Shown: piece after piece, positions 25,697-34,544 of the stretch
Position numbering within the stretch: position 1 is the first letter of the stretch
Layout: the number at the start of each line of letters is the position of its first letter
NCBI RefSeq assembly: GCF_021032705.1
Contig: NZ_JAHVXI010000002.1
Coordinates: 434,001 to 498,000 of the forward strand
From: Psychroserpens luteolus
GTDB taxonomy: Bacteria > Bacteroidota > Bacteroidia > Flavobacteriales > Flavobacteriaceae
Direction: 5' to 3'
DNA length: 64,000 nt
Notes under the pieces: model-generated
The model's input: the letters and a program-made list of their open reading frames with translations, nothing else
Told to the model about the DNA's origin: nothing
Databases searched by the model: none
Made by a program: the position numbers and the translations under genes

Positions 25697-28600
25697 ATGA
25701 AAATTAATTCCCTCATTTTTCTTCTTAGTTCATTTTTTATACTGAATACAACTACTGCACAACAAAATGACAATCTATGGTTGCGTCATACTTCTATTTC
25801 TCCTAATGGAAGTCAAATTGCATTTACATACAATGCCGATATATATGTGGTCTCTGTGAATGGAGGGAAAGCTACGCGCTTAACAACAAATAGTGCTTAT
25901 GATACGAAACCTGTTTGGTCTCATGACGGACAGCAGATTGCATTTGCTTCAAATAGACATGGTAATTTTGATGTGTTTGTGATGTCATCTACCGGAACAA
26001 ACGTGAAACGATTGACCTTCCACTCTGCCGATGATATGCCAACGGACTTCTCTCAAAACAATGATGCCGTTTGGTTTAATAGCATAAGATTAGATGATCA
26101 AAACTCATTATTGTTTCACAGATTAGGTGAATTATACAGCGTGACTTTAGATGCCACTACACCCAAGCAACTTTCCAGTTTTCCTGCTTATGAGGCTAAA
26201 AACAATAATAAAGGTGATTTTATTTTTGAAGAGATAAAAGGTTATGAAGATGAATGGCGTAAGCATCATACATCTTCGGTAACTAGAGATATTTGGATCA
26301 AAACTAAATCTGGTCAATACACGAAACTATCTAATTATAAAGGTGAGAATCGAAATCCTGTGTTTGGTTCAGGAGATACATTTTACTATCTGTCAGAAAA
26401 ATCTGGAACATTTAATGTCTATAAATCTAGTTTTTCTAATCCAGAACAAGCCACACAAATATCAGATTTCAAAATGCATCCTGTAAGACATCTTTCGATT
26501 GCAAATAATGATGTTTTGGCCTATAGTTTCAATGGGACAATTTATACACAGAATCCTGGTGAATCACCAAAAAAAATTGCGGTTAATATTGGTGGAGACC
26601 AATCGTTAATGGACAATGAACTCCTTTTTGTTAACGGAAATGTGACAGACATGGTGCCTTCTCCAAATGGAAAGGAACTAATTTTTATTCATAGAGGAGA
26701 TGTCTTCGTAACATCAACAGACGGTAGTTTAACTAGACGTCTCACCGAAACTCCAGAACAAGAACGCAGTATCGATATTAGTCCTGATGGCAGAACCATT
26801 GTTTATGCAGGAGAGCGTAATAATAGTTGGAACCTTTATACACAGACAATTACAAATGATGACGAAAAATACTTTTTAAATGCCATAGAACTTAAGGAAG
26901 ATGTGTTATTGGCAGATAAGACTGAAAGTTTTCAGCCAAAGTTTTCTCCTACTGGTGAAGATATTGCCTACTTAGAAGAACGTACAAAATTGAGAACCAT
27001 TAATCTAAAAAGTAAAAAAATAACTGTTATTCATAATGGCGAAAAGCACTTCTCTTATTCCGATGGTGACCAAGAGTATGAATGGAGTCCTGATGGAAAA
27101 TGGCTAGCCATTACATTTTATCCAAATCAGTATTGGTTTGGGGAAATAGGCATTTTAAAAGCAGACGGAACGGGAGATCTCATCAATGTGTCAAAAAGTG
27201 GTTTTAGCGATTTCACGCCTAAGTGGTCTTTAGATGGTTCTATTTTATACTGGGCTTCAGACAGAAATGGAATGCATAGTGTAGCAAAAACCGGTCCCTC
27301 TCAACTAGATGTATATGGTGTGTTTTTAACACAAAAAGCGTATGATAAATTTAAACTAAATAAAGATGAATTTTCGTTTTTAGTAGATGATAAAAAGGAG
27401 GAGGATAAAAAAGAAGACGATAAAGACTCTAAAAAAGACAAAAAAGAAGATGCTAAGGATAAAAAACCAAAATTAAAACCAATAGTCATAGAGTTTGACA
27501 ACCTTCATAAACGTAAAGCAAAGTTATCCTTATTTTCTACACGCTTGTCTGATATGCTAATCACAAAAGACTCAAAATCGCTACTATACTTGGGGCGCGT
27601 TGACAATCAAGCCGATCTATGGAAGCTTGATCTGCGAACAAGAGAAATTAAATCTTTAGGGAAGTTTGGACGTGGTGGTTCTATGGTATTTGGAAAAGAT
27701 GCTAAAGAAGTATTTATTTTAAGTCGTGGACGAATTGCCAAAGTAAATGTAGGTTCTGGTAAGCGTAAATCGGTTGGTATAAAAGATGAGATGTCTTTTA
27801 ATTTATCGGCAGAGCGCTTGTATTTAATGGATCATGTATCTCGCCAAGTAAAGAAAAAGTTCTTAGATCCTAATTTACATGGAGCACCTTGGGATGCCTT
27901 ATCTAAAAACTATAAAAAGTTTGTACCACATCTTAATAATGATTACGATTTTAAAGATATTTTGGGAGAATTATTAGGAGAGCTTAATGCTTCGCATACA
28001 GGAGCTCGTTTTAGATCTCCAAATATAAAAGGTGATCAAACGGCATCTTTAGGGATTTTTATCGATAAAAGTTATAAAGGTGACGGACTTAGAATTTCTG
28101 AGGTTATAGAAGGAAGTCCTTTGGTGAATAGTGATAAGAAAGTTAAGACTGGAGTTATTATTGAAGCTATTAATGGAGAGCCTATTACCAAAAACATTAA
28201 TCATTACAGTTTATTAAATCGAAAGGCTGGTGATGCTATTACTATTTCTTATTATAACCCATCAACAAAAGATCGATGGAAAGAGCGCGTGAAACCTATA
28301 ACCATTGGTGCAGAAAATGAATTGCGCTATCAACGTTGGATCAAGAAAAATCGTGAAATGGTTCATAAACTATCTAACAATCAAATAGGTTATATGCATA
28401 TTCGTAGTATGAGTGATGGAAGTTTTAGAGAGTTTTTAGAAGAAGTTATGGGAGATGAAGTGAATAAAAAAGCACTAGTTGTAGATACACGTTTTAATGG
28501 TGGCGGTGATTTGGTAGATGATGTTACAACGTTTTTAAGTGGTAAGAAATATATGGAGTTTCAAAATGGAGGAAAGGTTGTTGGTATAGAATCTCAGCGA

Positions 28601-28930
28601 CGTTGGACAAAACCAAGTATCATGCTTATGGGAGAGTCGAACTATTCGGATGCACATTGTACACCAGCTGGTTATAAAGATTTAAAAATTGGAAAATTAG
28701 TAGGTATGCCTGTGCCTGGAACTTGCAGTTTTGTTTGGTGGGAACGCATTCAAAATGGAATTGTATTTGGAATACCCAATATGCAGGTGTTGGATATTGA
28801 AGGTGATGTTCTAGAGAATAAAGAACTTATGCCAGATATTCAAGTTAAAAACGGTTTTGATAATATTACTAACGGAAAAGATGAACAAATAGAAGCTGCT
28901 GTTACTGAGTTATTGAAATCGATTGATTAA
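25697..28930 (+). CDS. Secreted tricorn-like S41 family peptidase
   Basis: This 1077-residue protein has a signal peptide (MKINSLIFLLSSFFILNTTTAQ), then TolB/WD-like beta-propeller repeats (SPNGSQIAFTYNADIYVVS, WSHDGQQIAFASNRHG, SPDGRTIVYAGER), a PDZ domain (about residues 780-850) and a C-terminal S41 domain. The tricorn tetrad appears conserved: Ser766-His767 in NASHTG, Ser984 in NYSDAH and Glu1040 in LENKELMPDI. Residues 564-595 form a Lys/Asp/Glu-rich low-complexity linker between propeller and protease parts. It is likely a periplasmic peptide-degrading machine. Confidence 0.9.
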   Translation: MKINSLIFLLSSFFILNTTTAQQNDNLWLRHTSISPNGSQIAFTYNADIYVVSVNGGKATRLTTNSAYDTKPVWSHDGQQIAFASNRHGNFDVFVMSSTGTNVKRLTFHSADDMPTDFSQNNDAVWFNSIRLDDQNSLLFHRLGELYSVTLDATTPKQLSSFPAYEAKNNNKGDFIFEEIKGYEDEWRKHHTSSVTRDIWIKTKSGQYTKLSNYKGENRNPVFGSGDTFYYLSEKSGTFNVYKSSFSNPEQATQISDFKMHPVRHLSIANNDVLAYSFNGTIYTQNPGESPKKIAVNIGGDQSLMDNELLFVNGNVTDMVPSPNGKELIFIHRGDVFVTSTDGSLTRRLTETPEQERSIDISPDGRTIVYAGERNNSWNLYTQTITNDDEKYFLNAIELKEDVLLADKTESFQPKFSPTGEDIAYLEERTKLRTINLKSKKITVIHNGEKHFSYSDGDQEYEWSPDGKWLAITFYPNQYWFGEIGILKADGTGDLINVSKSGFSDFTPKWSLDGSILYWASDRNGMHSVAKTGPSQLDVYGVFLTQKAYDKFKLNKDEFSFLVDDKKEEDKKEDDKDSKKDKKEDAKDKKPKLKPIVIEFDNLHKRKAKLSLFSTRLSDMLITKDSKSLLYLGRVDNQADLWKLDLRTREIKSLGKFGRGGSMVFGKDAKEVFILSRGRIAKVNVGSGKRKSVGIKDEMSFNLSAERLYLMDHVSRQVKKKFLDPNLHGAPWDALSKNYKKFVPHLNNDYDFKDILGELLGELNASHTGARFRSPNIKGDQTASLGIFIDKSYKGDGLRISEVIEGSPLVNSDKKVKTGVIIEAINGEPITKNINHYSLLNRKAGDAITISYYNPSTKDRWKERVKPITIGAENELRYQRWIKKNREMVHKLSNNQIGYMHIRSMSDGSFREFLEEVMGDEVNKKALVVDTRFNGGGDLVDDVTTFLSGKKYMEFQNGGKVVGIESQRRWTKPSIMLMGESNYSDAHCTPAGYKDLKIGKLVGMPVPGTCSFVWWERIQNGIVFGIPNMQVLDIEGDVLENKELMPDIQVKNGFDNITNGKDEQIEAAVTELLKSID

Positions 28931-28958
28931 TTATGACTATTAAACTAATTTAGTAAGA

Positions 28959-29309
28959 ATGCCCAAAACTCAATATCGCGTTTATGTTGTAGAACTATCT
29001 AAACGTGTCTTTACTGAAAATGCTAAGTTTCGAGCAGCTAATCCGCAATTTAATGGTGTACTACAATGTTTGTATGTTGGGATGACTAGCAAAACACCTA
29101 AAGAACGATTTATGCAGCACAAAACTGGTTATAGGAATAAGAAGGGTTATAAGCTTTCTTCTAATATTGTAGAAAAATATGGTAACTATTTAAGACCCAG
29201 TCTATACAATCATATTGAACCTATGGCTACACGTGCAGAAGCTTTAAAAATGGAAGAAACCTTAGCATTAGAGTTAAGGAGACAGAAATATGCTGTTTGG
29301 TATAACTAG
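28959..29309 (+). CDS. GIY-YIG-like nuclease domain protein
   Basis: This 116-residue protein has the two strands of a GIY-YIG fold as YRVYVVEL and CLYVGMTS, followed by the helix TPKERFMQHKTGY, with Arg and His in the usual places, and a candidate catalytic Glu in RAEALKMEETLALELRRQ. Small stand-alone members are usually of unknown role and may be structure-specific nucleases. It follows the tricorn gene by 28 bases and ends overlapping the convergent menF by 4 bases. Confidence 0.7.
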   Translation: MPKTQYRVYVVELSKRVFTENAKFRAANPQFNGVLQCLYVGMTSKTPKERFMQHKTGYRNKKGYKLSSNIVEKYGNYLRPSLYNHIEPMATRAEALKMEETLALELRRQKYAVWYN

Positions 29310-30421
29310 CTCAGAACAGATACCATTGTCTGCGTTTTTTTAACGGTTTCCTCCCACTCTTCTTGAGCATTAGAGTCTCTAGTTACTCCGCCACCAACGT
29401 AAACAAGTGCTTGTTGGTCTTTAATTTGCATACAGCGTAAATTTACAAATAACTCACTTGTGGTTTTAATAGTTGTATATGCATTGTTCTCTACGTTACG
29501 CTTATTTGTATTCCTAGTTTTAGACTTTTTTATATTTAATTCTCCTAAAAATCCAGTGTAGAATTCGCGATTATAATGTTCATTACTTAAAATAAAATCT
29601 TTTGCTTTGGTTTTAGGCAAACCACAAACGGCAGGTGTTGGATGTAATGAAAATATAACCTCTTTCAAGTTAGATGGTTTTAGTACACCGGAAATTTGAG
29701 ATTTTAAATGTAATAACTTACCTGCTTTTATGGTCTTGGGATTAGACACATATAATTGTTCAACATGAGGCTCTAGTTCCTTCACTATATAGTCTGTAAC
29801 TAGTTGCTGTTCATATTTGTTTTTTTTGTTCCATGCTACATCAACAGAATCTTTATAAGATTGTGTTCCAGCTAAAGACATGGTATTAAAACGTCGTCCT
29901 TCAGTACTTAAAAGTGTTTCTGGTGTAGCTCCTAACCACAGACCTACTTTTGGATGGTACCATAAATATACAAATGCTTCGTGATACCTTTTGAGTAACT
30001 TCTGAAATAGTTCTATAGGATTTTCTTCTGAAACAGGAATGACTTTAACCCGAGATAACACGATCTTTTGTAACGCATCATTTAGAATTGTATCAATCCC
30101 TTTTTGTACTAATTCTATATGCTGAACATCATGAATTTCATCTAAATGATCTTTTGCATTGCGGTGTTCAACTTCTGAATTTGTAACAGTGTCTAAAGTC
30201 ATTACTTTTGATAATTCCGAAGGAAAAATAACTGTAGCATCCTGAGAATCAAAAGGTGAAAATACAAATCCGCTCTCATTAAAATCATCAACAACGTGTA
30301 AAGTAGAGTCCTCTTGAAATATTGCATTTAAGCTCACATTATTGGGCTTTCGATACACAACAAAAGGCAATTGAGATTTGAAATGTGAGTCAATATGCGA
30401 AAAGAACTTGCTTGGCTCCAT
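29306..30421 (-). CDS. menF: Isochorismate synthase
   Basis: This 371-residue chorismate-utilising enzyme contains QKIVLSRVKVIPV with the conserved Lys, LWLGATPETLL, FNTMSLAGTQ, HLKSQISGVLK, LHPTPAVCGLPK and NLRCMQIKDQQALVYVGGGVTRDSNAQEEWEET. This order is typical of the MenF/EntC/DhbC group. It lacks the N-terminal regulatory part of anthranilate synthases. It is 3 bases downstream of the thioesterase gene, which supports a menaquinone role rather than siderophore synthesis. Confidence 0.9.
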   Translation of the reverse strand: MEPSKFFSHIDSHFKSQLPFVVYRKPNNVSLNAIFQEDSTLHVVDDFNESGFVFSPFDSQDATVIFPSELSKVMTLDTVTNSEVEHRNAKDHLDEIHDVQHIELVQKGIDTILNDALQKIVLSRVKVIPVSEENPIELFQKLLKRYHEAFVYLWYHPKVGLWLGATPETLLSTEGRRFNTMSLAGTQSYKDSVDVAWNKKNKYEQQLVTDYIVKELEPHVEQLYVSNPKTIKAGKLLHLKSQISGVLKPSNLKEVIFSLHPTPAVCGLPKTKAKDFILSNEHYNREFYTGFLGELNIKKSKTRNTNKRNVENNAYTTIKTTSELFVNLRCMQIKDQQALVYVGGGVTRDSNAQEEWEETVKKTQTMVSVLS

Positions 30422-30424
30422 TTC

Positions 30425-30850
30425 CTATTTATTTTTAGGAAGGGAAATAGTAGACAACCTACAGATAGAAACCAAGTTATCATGGTCATCTGTGATTCTA
30501 ATATCTAATAACTGTGTTGTTCTACCTTTGTGTAAAAAAGTAGCCTTGGCATACACATGCCCTTCAGAAACACTCTTTAAATGATTGGCTGTTATTTCTA
30601 ATCCGCGTACAAACATATTCTCAATATCCATAAACATATGTGATGCAAAACTACCTACACTTTCAGCTAAAGCGGCAGTTGCACCACCATGCAACACTCC
30701 ATCTGGTTGATAAACCCTAGAATTTACAGGCATTCTGGCAACTAGGAAATTTTCACCGTAATCTACCATTTCAATATTTAAGGTTTCCATTAAGGTGTTT
30801 TTACAAACCGAATTTGCATGAGCTAACACGTCTTCTTTAGATAATTGCAT
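30425..30850 (-). CDS. menI: Hotdog-fold thioesterase, likely DHNA-CoA thioesterase
   Basis: This 141-residue PaaI-like hotdog protein has the catalytic helix region DGVLHGGATAALAESVGSFAS with the expected Glu and LHGG motif. Immediate coupling to menF (3 bases) points to hydrolysis of DHNA-CoA, the MenI step, though PaaI thioesterases are alike in sequence. The symbol is assigned by context. Confidence 0.78.
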   Translation of the reverse strand: MQLSKEDVLAHANSVCKNTLMETLNIEMVDYGENFLVARMPVNSRVYQPDGVLHGGATAALAESVGSFASHMFMDIENMFVRGLEITANHLKSVSEGHVYAKATFLHKGRTTQLLDIRITDDHDNLVSICRLSTISLPKNK

Positions 30851-30900
30851 AGAAATACTGTATTTTTAAAGTCGAATATATTCAACAACAAAAATACGAA

Positions 30901-31536
30901 ATGAATTCTACAGAAAAGGAAATTTCTTATACCATTACCAATAGTTATTCCACCTTAAATGAATTAACATCATCAACAAAAAATGTATGGTTTGTATGCC
31001 ACGGAATGGGGTATTTAAGTCGTTATTTCCTGAAATATTTCAAAGTACTTAATGCTAATGAAAACTATATCATAGCACCACAAGCACAAAGCAAATATTA
31101 TATGCCTCCAAAATTTAAACATGTTGGTGCTAGTTGGTTGACTCGAGAAAACACTATAGCGGAAACAAAAAATGTCATGACATATTTTGATTCTGTTTTT
31201 GAGGTTGAACAAATTCCTGAGGAAAAAAACTTGATTATTTTGGGCTATTCTCAAGGTGTTAGCGTAGCTATGCGATATTTAGCAAAACGACAATTACAAT
31301 GTTCGCAACTGATATTACATTCTGGTGGAATTCCGGTAGAATTAGTTCCTACAGATTTTGATTATTTCACAGGAAAAACGAAACTCATATATGGCACTAA
31401 TGATGAATTCCTTAATGAAGAGCGCATTCAACAAGAGCGATCTAAAGCCGAAAAATTATTTGGCAATAACCTAGATATCATATCCTTTGAAGGTATTCAT
31501 GAAGTAAACACAAAACTTATTTCCACTTTTGTATGA
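30901..31536 (+). CDS. Alpha/beta hydrolase (carboxylesterase/phospholipase type)
   Basis: This 211-residue protein has an oxyanion region WFVCHGMGY and the nucleophile elbow GYSQG, with Ser117. The catalytic Asp is probably in YGTNDEFL and the His in FEGIHEVN, completing a triad. The size and motif resemble YpfH-like esterases. It diverges from the MenI-like/menF pair across 50 bases. Since no recognisable menH is present in the window, it is one candidate for that step, but its motif is not MenH-like. Confidence 0.8.
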   Translation: MNSTEKEISYTITNSYSTLNELTSSTKNVWFVCHGMGYLSRYFLKYFKVLNANENYIIAPQAQSKYYMPPKFKHVGASWLTRENTIAETKNVMTYFDSVFEVEQIPEEKNLIILGYSQGVSVAMRYLAKRQLQCSQLILHSGGIPVELVPTDFDYFTGKTKLIYGTNDEFLNEERIQQERSKAEKLFGNNLDIISFEGIHEVNTKLISTFV

Positions 31537-31541
31537 AATCA

Positions 31542-31568
31542 AAAAGCAGCCATAAAATGGCCGCTTTT
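31542..31568 (+). terminator. Terminator after the alpha/beta hydrolase gene
   Basis: Arms AAAAGCAGCC (31542-31551) and GGCCGCTTTT (31559-31568) pair with one mismatch and a 7-base loop, followed by a T-containing run. It starts 6 bases past the stop. Confidence 0.65.
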
Positions 31569-31647
31569 CTCAATTAATAATTAATTATTTGCTATTAAAT
31601 CAATTATACCTTATTTCTTGTTTGAACACATAATTTTCTTTATCACT

Positions 31648-31797
31648 CTACCTAGTATTAGGCGGTATGTAACTATTGTAGTTAATACATTGATTATAAG
31701 TTAACCTGAAATTGCTCCTCCTAACAAATTCCTGTCCATTTTGAGCATCATCGATTGAGTCATTTAGATCTTTTAATCCAAATCTGTACAACTTCAC
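31648..31797 (-). pseudogene. Possible gene remnant, 3' part
   Basis: A 49-codon open stretch beginning with GTG reads KLYRFGLKDLNDSIDDAQNG and RSNFRLTYNQCINYNSYIPP before a stop. Its composition looks like real protein. It lies in a 685-base region (31537-32221) without an intact gene. With the open stretch at 31985-32128 on the same strand it may be what is left of one gene broken by stops and frameshifts. The alternative is chance or small independent ORFs. Confidence 0.3.
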
Positions 31798-31984
31798 AGA
31801 GAATATCTATTTGTAAAAAAGACAACTGAAACCTTAATAAAAACACTATCGTAAGCGCTATTTCTTTTTAATCTTAAACAATTGCTTGAATTAATAGCAT
31901 ACAAATTCATAATGAAATTGGCTTAATTAATAAACCATTACACTATAGATACTACTCGTGTAGACGTTGGGTTGATGTGAGCTA

Positions 31985-32128
31985 TTAATCAACCGTAATT
32001 AAAATATTATTATTATACTGGTTTTCTCTACCAAACCAGCTATATGGAAGTTTAAAGATAAATGTATTACACTCATGTCTGTAATTAAATCGTTGAAATA
32101 CAATCTTTTGATGAGGAAATGTATTTAG
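31985..32128 (-). pseudogene. Possible gene remnant, 5' part
   Basis: A 47-codon open stretch between stops reads FPHQKIVFQRFNYRHECNTF and KLPYSWFGRENQYNNNILIT. It has no start codon but a natural amino-acid mix. A shorter fragment, SHQPNVYTSSIYSVMVY, follows on the same strand in another frame near 31925-31980. No parent family is recognised. Confidence 0.25.
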
Positions 32129-32221
32129 TTACACACCACATCCTGTATGCTAGTCATAATTTTATTTTCGGCAATAATGAATTTTTGAATACTTTTACTT
32201 TTCAATTTAAGTTTAAGATTT

Positions 32222-32794
32222 ATGCAAATTTATTCTCTTGAAAATGAGCGTGTTAAATTAGCGCCTCTTACTTTGAGCAACTATCATAATTTAATTGATA
32301 TTGCTCAAGAAAAAGACCTTATCAACTATTCTCCTAGTGATATTTCTTCTCCAGAAAAATTAGAGAACTATGTCAATATTGCCTTAGATGGTTATCAAAA
32401 TAAAGCAACCATACCATTTATCATTTTTGACAAAGACAAACAGCAATATGCTGGAAGTACACGTTTTGGTTTGATTAATTGGGAAAACAAAGTTTTACAT
32501 ATTGGTTGGACATGGATTGGTCATGAGTTTCAAGGTACTGGATTAAACCTGCATATGAAATTTTTAATGCTTCAGTATGCGTTTGAAACTTTGGCATTTG
32601 AAAAGGTAGAATTCAGAATTGATGAGCGCAATCAAAAATCGAGAAAAGCTGTTGAAAAAATTGGTGCCACACTTGAAGGCATCTTGCGAAAAGATACTAT
32701 CATGAATGATGGGTTTAGACGGAGTACTTGCTGCTATGGAATTTTAAAAGAAGAATGGAAAACTATTAGATCTGAAGTTTTTAGCGCACTATAG
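32222..32794 (+). CDS. GNAT family N-acetyltransferase (RimJ/RimL-like)
   Basis: This 190-residue protein has the Acetyltransf_3 layout: NERVKLAPLTLSNYHNL at the N terminus, HIGWTWIGHEFQGTGLNLHM as the acetyl-CoA loop region, and FRIDERNQKSRKAVEKIGATLEGILRKD in the C-terminal half. Relatives acetylate ribosomal protein N termini or small amines. It ends 1 base before the convergent sigma factor gene. Confidence 0.85.
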   Translation: MQIYSLENERVKLAPLTLSNYHNLIDIAQEKDLINYSPSDISSPEKLENYVNIALDGYQNKATIPFIIFDKDKQQYAGSTRFGLINWENKVLHIGWTWIGHEFQGTGLNLHMKFLMLQYAFETLAFEKVEFRIDERNQKSRKAVEKIGATLEGILRKDTIMNDGFRRSTCCYGILKEEWKTIRSEVFSAL

Positions 32795-32795
32795 A

Positions 32796-34043
32796 CTATT
32801 GCTCTTCTTTTAACCAGTTTGATTTTTTCTTATCTAAAAAACTTCTCTCAAGAACATTCGTAACAATTTCTAAGGCCTTGTCGATATGCTTTAGGGCATT
32901 TTTTAAATCATTTATTTCTGCATAATAATCTGCTTTGGCCGCATAATATAAATATGCGCGTTGCTCTAAATCTTTAGGATTGAGTTGTTCAAAATACGCA
33001 TTAGCTTTTTTATAGTTTCCGTTTTGGATACAAATAACTGCTAAGGTGAGTAGATGTGATGGCATAGGTTGTAGTTGATAAAGCGCTTCATACCATTGCG
33101 AAATTTTGTCCCAATTGGTAGCTTCAAAAGTTCTAGCTCGGAAATGTTCTGCTGCAATGGCTGCTTCGTAGTGGTAGCTTGAAAATTCCTCGGTCTCAAC
33201 TGCCTTATTCATCATAGTATTTCCTAATTCGATTAAAGGAAAGTGCCATAGGGTTCTATCCTGATTTTTCAAATCCAACAACTCATTTTCAGAATTAATC
33301 TTAGCATCCAATCGAGATGAATGAAAACACATTAATGCAAATAGTGCATAAACCTTTGGAAAACGCATTGTTTTTTGTTTCAATAATAATTGACATAAGC
33401 GCATTGCTTCACCACAGAGATCCGTACGTATTAATTGTTCTTTTGTATTAGAATGAAAGCCCTCATTAAATATAAGATATAGGACTTCCATAACACTCTC
33501 TAAGCGATCGTAAAGCATTTTCCCTTGCGGAATATTAAATTTTAAATCTGCTTTTTGTATTGATTTACGCGCTCTAGAAAGGCGTTTTTTTATTGTATCT
33601 TCTTTAGTTAATAATGCTGAGGCAATTTCTTTGATACTAAAACCTGATACTGTTTTTAAAGCAAAAGAAATACGATCACGAGCATCTAACTTTGGGTGAC
33701 ATGCCGTAAAGATCATTCGAAGTTGTGCATCTTCAATCTCGTTATCTAAAAACAGGTCATTAATGGCAATTGCATGTGTACCCTGAGTAAGGTTTGGAAG
33801 AAGGTTCCTTTCGGTCTTGAGTTTTCTAAAAATATCTATAACTCTATGCTTGGCAGACTGTGTTAACCAAGCTTCAGGGTTTTCAGGTTGTTTTAATCGC
33901 CAACTAAGGCTTGCTTTTAAGAATGTATCTTGAACAGCGTCTTCAATAAGATCAAGATGTTTGAGTCCAAAAATACGTGTTAAAACAGAGACCATCTTTC
34001 CACTATGATGGCGAAACAGATGGTCTATGTTTTTTGACTCCAT
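32796..34043 (-). CDS. ECF42-type RNA polymerase sigma factor with C-terminal TPR-like extension
   Basis: This 415-residue protein has sigma-70 region 2 (LDLIEDAVQDTFLKASLSW) and region 4 (FSIKEIASALLTKEDTIKKRLSRARKSIQ) in the first 190 residues. A long C-terminal extension of the DUF6596/TPR type follows. Its partner, a YciI/DGPF-like protein, is directly upstream with a 1-base overlap. This pairing and architecture define the ECF42 group, which has no classical anti-sigma factor and is thought to be controlled by the extension itself. Confidence 0.9.
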   Translation of the reverse strand: MESKNIDHLFRHHSGKMVSVLTRIFGLKHLDLIEDAVQDTFLKASLSWRLKQPENPEAWLTQSAKHRVIDIFRKLKTERNLLPNLTQGTHAIAINDLFLDNEIEDAQLRMIFTACHPKLDARDRISFALKTVSGFSIKEIASALLTKEDTIKKRLSRARKSIQKADLKFNIPQGKMLYDRLESVMEVLYLIFNEGFHSNTKEQLIRTDLCGEAMRLCQLLLKQKTMRFPKVYALFALMCFHSSRLDAKINSENELLDLKNQDRTLWHFPLIELGNTMMNKAVETEEFSSYHYEAAIAAEHFRARTFEATNWDKISQWYEALYQLQPMPSHLLTLAVICIQNGNYKKANAYFEQLNPKDLEQRAYLYYAAKADYYAEINDLKNALKHIDKALEIVTNVLERSFLDKKKSNWLKEEQ

Positions 34044-34390
34044 TAGCGATCAAATACCATTACTTCACGAATCTCAACTGTTCCACCTAAATCATAGTCT
34101 GGAAAGTCTTGAGCTATTTGTTGTACCGCATCAAAATCTTTGGCTTCAACTGTATAGTAACCACCAACGATTTCTTTAACTTCTGCAGATGTTACATCTG
34201 TAACTGTTCTATTTTCTCCTGTAATACGTCTTATTTGGGATGTTAGTGCCTCACCTCCTCGCAGTATTCCAGCTTGTTCCATTTTGTTTCCCCAAGCAAA
34301 CCATTTTCCCATTCGGTTTTGAAGTTCTTCAGGAGATAGTCCTAAATCGGCATAATCAGCGCCAATAAAAATCATCATAAAATTTTTCAT
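34043..34390 (-). CDS. YciI/DGPF-domain protein, partner of ECF42 sigma
   Basis: This 115-residue protein carries the YCII-related fold: MKNFMMIFIGADY at the start, RMGKWFAWGNKMEQAGILRGGEALT in the middle and GGYYTVEAKDFDAVQQIAQDFP near the end. Such proteins are encoded next to ECF42 sigma factors and are probable targets. The stop overlaps the sigma start by one base, so they are translated together. Confidence 0.88.
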   Translation of the reverse strand: MKNFMMIFIGADYADLGLSPEELQNRMGKWFAWGNKMEQAGILRGGEALTSQIRRITGENRTVTDVTSAEVKEIVGGYYTVEAKDFDAVQQIAQDFPDYDLGGTVEIREVMVFDR

Positions 34391-34544
34391 AATCTTAAAA
34401 ATTAAATTGTTTATATATGTAAGACGTATTCAATTAATAAAAAGGGACAACTTTTATAAAAATAATCAATATAGAGTATTGAGCAAGTTTGGAAAAGTGA
34501 TTCTTTTATTTTCATGTTACTTTTGAAATATTAAGATTAGATAA

